This document shows positions 60,900 through 64,000 of a stretch of 64,000 bases of DNA, in pieces. Every line of letters starts with the position of its first letter. Within the stretch, counting starts at the first letter, position 1. The notes beneath the pieces were generated by a model that was given only the letters and a program-made list of their open reading frames with translations, had not been told where the DNA came from and made no database searches. This stretch comes from Epiperipatus broadwayi (lineage: Eukaryota; Onychophora; Udeonychophora; Euonychophora; Peripatidae). The DNA lies in NCBI GenBank assembly GCA_028023455.1, contig JAQFVV010006294.1, forward strand, positions 436,001-500,000, in the 5' to 3' direction. Both the position numbers and the translations under genes were made by a program.

Positions 60900-61320
60900 A
60901 CTTTTTATATCCACCTAGGAGCACTTTCAACTAGTTTTGTAGTCTTTTTCAACTAACACATTCTTTTTTAAAGTATCTTCAAACACATTTTCAAAATTTA
61001 ACTTTTCCACAATTCATTGATTTTTATGTTTGCTACCTGTCTATTTATTAAATTATGCTTGCATTTATATATTAACATAGCTTTCTTTATTTTCCTTTTA
61101 TTATTGTTTCTTTCAATTTGTAATATTTTCATGTTATTATAATCAAAATTAAAACATATATACATAATCTATTATGATCATAAAAAACTGATGTTGAAAC
61201 ATTATCATTTCCATTATAATTTTGTTTAGGTTTTGAATTCTTTTTAATAACTGCTAGTGTTCTTTAGTTCTTTTCTCCAATGTACATCTTGATTCCCCTA
61301 TATATCCACAACCATATATA
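60900..61320 (-). pseudogene. PLE endonuclease C-terminal fragment, minus
   Basis: Minus translation starts GCGYIGESRCTLEKRTKEH near 61310 (the YIG half of GIY-YIG, then the conserved EH). Frameshifted parts then match the plus copy: FNF.YNN.KILQIER near 61120 and the VDKDYKTS end near 60925. Truncated at an (AT)n run on its 5' side. Confidence 0.8.
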
Positions 61321-61454
61321 TATATATATATATATGTAATAAATAAAGTTTGATAACTGTATTCGTTTCACAATATATGTAATATACAAATCAATATATA
61401 TATATCAAAATACAGTACAATTTACATAAATACAGTACAATTTACATAAATTAT

Positions 61455-61780
61455 ATTCTTTTAGAAGTACTTTCGACTATACACTTTATAGTCTTTATCA
61501 ACTATATAACATTGAATAATCAAAATGAGACAACCTTTAACAATACCCATAGTTCAATTCAGATTTCCCACAATTCTGTTATTTTAATATTTGATGACTG
61601 GCTCTCCCATCCATACGTAGTGTTTCTTTTTATTATTTTATATGCATGTTTCCTTCGCCTGACAGATGCACATTCCTGCAGGATGAAGGCCATGTTTTCT
61701 CCAATAATATCACGCTGTTCAGATGCACCTTCCTGTCGGCATGATTCTATGCTAACATGTTCACATTGCATTGGTTGCTG
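61455..61780 (-). pseudogene. PLE C-terminal tail fragment, internal copy
   Basis: A minus frame (61771-61559) ends KIIKRNTTYGWESQSSNIKI followed by TELWEI, aligning with IYKCKHDL...VKINELWEG of the neighbouring plus copy. After a shift, VDKDYK follows near 61490. The part upstream of 61640 is unlike the other copies and may be other sequence. Confidence 0.6.
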
Positions 61781-62001
61781 ATATATATCTGGAAGCGAGT
61801 ATTGGTGTGGCTGCGGATTTTTAGTCTGGAGTCAAGTGATTTGAAAATTTGTGAATGCGTCTAGGTAGCTCATTTATACTCAACATTTCTAAGATTAAGA
61901 ATAAAAGTTAAAAACAAATAAAATAATAACTAATGAAACAGAATAAAACAACTTTCTTCTTTTGGTATATATATATATGTATGTGTATACATTTACATAG
62001 G

Positions 62002-62385
62002 GGAATCAAGATGTACATTGGGAAAAAAACTAAAGAACACTTGCAGTTATTAAAAAGAGTTCAAAAAACTAAACAAAATTGTATTGGAAATGATAATGTT
62101 TCAATATCAGTTTTTTATGATCATAATATATTATGTATATATGATTTTAATTTTGAGTATAATAATGTGAAAATATTACAAATTGAAAGAAACAATAATG
62201 AAAGGAAAATAAAGGAAGCTATGTTAATATATAAATGTAAGCATGACTTAATAAATAGACAGGCAGCAAATGTAAAAATCAATGAATTATGGGAAGGTTA
62301 TGTTTTGAAAGTGTGTTTAAAGGTACCTTTAAAAAAATTAGTGTTAGTTGACAAAGACTATGAAGCTAGTCGAAAGCACTCCTAG
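62002..62385 (+). pseudogene. PLE endonuclease C-terminal fragment, plus
   Basis: The longest open frame in the window (61933-62385) covers this fragment. From KKTKEHLQLLKRVQKTKQNC on it is the PLE tail, through FNFEYNNVKILQIERNN, IKEAMLIYKCKHDLINRQAA, NELWEG and LVDKDYEASRKHS before the stop. Upstream of an A7 run near 62025 the homologous phase is different (GESRCTLG), so the first ~30 residues of the open frame are out of frame. The catalytic YIG half is truncated. Confidence 0.85.
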
Positions 62386-62606
62386 GTGGATATAAAAAAA
62401 TATTTTTAAGGTTGTATTTTATATGTGTATTTATTAAAATTTGATTATAAGATTACATATACAACTTTGAAGGCATACAGGTATTAAAAAATAATAGTGC
62501 TATAAACAAAGCAAAACTCTCCATACAGTATTGCCACCTTGTGCCAACCAGAGTAATCAATGAATGCCAGAAGGCTTGTGCATAAAATCTCTATCTAATG
62601 CCTCCT

Positions 62607-62667
62607 CATCCAATATCCCCAGACTAGTTTCTGGCTTGTGGCCATTGTCAGTGAGGAGCTTTGGATT
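62607..62667 (-). ncRNA. Hammerhead with mutated core, left arm
   Basis: All helices as in the 20.4-kb copies, with stem II TGGC/GCCA fully paired, GAAAC and GTC present, but the core reads CTGACAA instead of CTGATGA. Predicted inactive. Confidence 0.7.
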
Positions 62668-62905
62668 TGAGAGCACTGCACCTAGATCTTAGGATCTAAT
62701 GCAACCCTCCAGCACCCACCTTTTATCTCTACTTAACTATAAAACTATGAGAAATTGAAAAAACACAAAAATGTTTTCAATCTAAGCTCAATAGCTTATA
62801 TAGTCATATGGGCCTGAACTCAGTTCAACACCCATAAATTTTGGTGTCTTTGGCTAATAGGATAGTGGTGGCTATGGTTGTTAAAGAGCCAAAGACACCA
62901 AAATG

Positions 62906-62935
62906 TATGGGTGCTGAACTGAGTTCAGACCCATA
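62906..62935 (+). ncRNA. Conserved retrozyme hairpin, 62-kb copy
   Basis: Same sequence and pairing as 21825-21854: ATGGGT/ACCCAT outside, CTGAA/TTCAG inside, loop CTGAG. Confidence 0.6.
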
Positions 62936-63077
62936 TGACTATATAAGCTATTGAGCTTAGATTGAAAACATGTTTGTGTTTTTCAATTTCATTCTCATAG
63001 TTTTGTAGTTAAGTAGAGATAAAAGGTAGGTGCTGGAGGGTTGTATTAGATCCTAAGATCTAGGTGAAGTGCTCTCA

Positions 63078-63138
63078 AATCCAAAGCTCCTCACTGATGA
63101 TGGCCACAAGCCAGAAACTAGTCTGGGGATATTGGATG
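63078..63138 (+). ncRNA. Type I hammerhead ribozyme, right arm, fully paired stem II
   Basis: ATCCAA (63079-63084) pairs with TTGGAT (63132-63137); TCCTCA pairs with TGGGGA; CTGATGA 63094-63100; stem II TGGC (63101-63104) with GCCA (63110-63113), loop CACAA; GAAA 63114-63117; GTC 63121-63123. No core position is missing and the stem II closing pair, mismatched in the 20.4-kb array, is restored. The predicted cut is 63123/63124. Confidence 0.87.
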
Positions 63139-63300
63139 AGTAGGCATTAGATATGGATTTTATGCACAAGCCTTCTGGCATTCATTGATTACTCTGGTTG
63201 GCACAGGGTGGCAATACTGTATGGAGAGTTTTGCTTTGTTTATAAACAAATATGTGCTAGTATAAGAGATAGTGATCATGTGATGCTTAATAGTGTTATA

Positions 63301-64000
63301 TATAAAACTCAGAAGAAAATGATGCAGTAACATACAAATTAGAAGGGGTTTTCTCAAGACCAATACATGCAAATCATCAAAGTTCTATTTTCACATGATT
63401 TGAAAAGATATATAAAAAATTAGGGTTTAATGTAGTTATCTAATAGGCTATATTTCATCTTACATCGAATGACACAGCACAGAAAAAATGCCTAAAAGTT
63501 TTTGCTATCAATTCTACTTGTAGTTGAATATATTTCAGAATACTACATTGTTGGAATATACACAAAATTGTGTCCCAGTAACTATAGAAATTCATCAGTA
63601 TTTATTAAATTACTGACTCTTAATTTTAGTAAATGTAAGCTATTTGAATAAATGTTCAGAAATTATTAATGAAATAATATTCTGTCTTTTATGAATGTTC
63701 TTAAATTTGGATTTTTTTTTTTATATGTTTCTTATAAAAATTGTAAATAGCCATATTAATTTTTGTTATTCTATTTGTTGATTAATTAAATATTTTTGTT
63801 GAAATCATAGTATTTCTTTTGTTCATGATTATTGTGGTGTCATGTTCTATACATTGAATTAGACTGGGATATCATTACTGACATGTTGTGTGCATGCATA
63901 GTTTGTTATCACCCTCAATCAGTTAGGATTATGTTGCTATGTGCCTATACTATTAATTACTTTTGGATTATAAAATAAACCTACTAATTCCTTTCCAGAA
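63301..64000. other. AT-rich sequence without recognised genes
   Basis: Nothing assigned to the end of the window. Confidence 0.5.

Larger units (their letters stand above)
60890..62400. mobile_element. Head-to-head PLE pair with a third PLE tail inside
   Basis: The minus copy (60890-61320) and plus copy (61960-62400) share the end CCACCTAGGAGC / CTCCTAGGTGGATAT and the same protein tail. Between them a further minus-strand PLE tail (61455-61780) carries KITELWE and VDKDY motifs of the same family. Short (AT)n runs mark 61310-61340 and 61965-61985. At least three fragments of one PLE family are therefore stacked within 1.5 kb. Confidence 0.8.
62505..63287. mobile_element. Head-to-head retrozyme pair with 13-bp target duplication
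   Basis: Minus unit about 62508-62855 and plus unit about 62856-63287 of the 455-bp family, joined near the word TAATAGGATAGTGGTGGCTA. TAATAGTGCTATA (62492-62504) and TAATAGTGTTATA (63288-63300) form a 13-bp duplication with one change. The element begins about 100 bp after the PLE fragment that ends at 62400. Confidence 0.85.

Noticed and set aside
61933-62020. An apparent YIG motif (KMYIG) at the start of the 150-codon frame
   Set aside because: It lies in the wrong phase. The homologous copies read GESRCTLE or GESRCTLG here; the in-frame match starts only after the A run, so the YIG is coincidental.

Overview
The window is AT-rich (clearly above 70% by eye), intron- and repeat-dominated nuclear DNA from an animal, most likely an invertebrate. 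The only host coding sequence I can name is one 5' exon (32466-32640, minus strand) of a mitochondrial-type soluble inorganic pyrophosphatase (PPA2-like). It has a basic presequence, a clean GTAAGT donor, and NRF-1-like and YY1-like promoter motifs upstream. The later exons were not found; sequence at lower coordinates is probably its intron. I cannot name the species.

The rest is a graveyard of transposable elements. Left end to about 11.2 kb: a broken hAT element (5' end at 1217, transposase remnant 2555-3480) carrying a tRNA-derived SINE insertion; a large fold-back (4125-7195) with a degenerate minisatellite in one arm; and a 3.1-kb hAT-like element (8045-11189) with matching ends and an 8-bp target-site duplication (TSD). 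From 12 to 18 kb: hairpin repeats, a GC-richer island (13.4-14.75 kb), and a paired Penelope-like element (PLE, 15386-17050) whose 3' UTR contains a tRNA-like segment.

The most striking content is a set of hammerhead-ribozyme elements that look like animal retrozymes or PLE terminal repeats. The best is 20449-22205: units of about 455 bp in tandem, two on the minus strand and two on the plus strand, each with a type I hammerhead core, flanked by 13-bp direct repeats. Related intact or decayed hammerheads lie at 24.3, 29.7, 34.5, 36.7/37.2, 46.2, 50.5, 60.7, 62.6 and 63.1 kb. Several of these insertions, and the tRNA-tailed PLE pair, share target duplications of about 13 bp. A second RNA hairpin, a CTGAA/TTCAG stem capped by 5 nt inside an outer ATGG/CCAT stem, recurs in three diverged subfamilies with compensating changes.

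Every paired element whose polarity I could read (15.4, 18.0, 20.4, 33.5, 36.7, 54.2, 60.9 and 62.5 kb) has the minus copy on the left and the plus copy on the right, that is, head to head. The 54.2-55.4 and 60.9-62.4 kb pairs carry GIY-YIG endonuclease remnants of PLEs. Two non-LTR retrotransposon remnants face opposite ways: 46760-49450 (minus, RTE-like endonuclease plus reverse transcriptase) and 52770-53650 (plus, reverse transcriptase). A 643-bp internally deleted hAT (28815-29457) keeps its dimerisation domain. Long intervening stretches are AT-rich sequence in which I see no gene.
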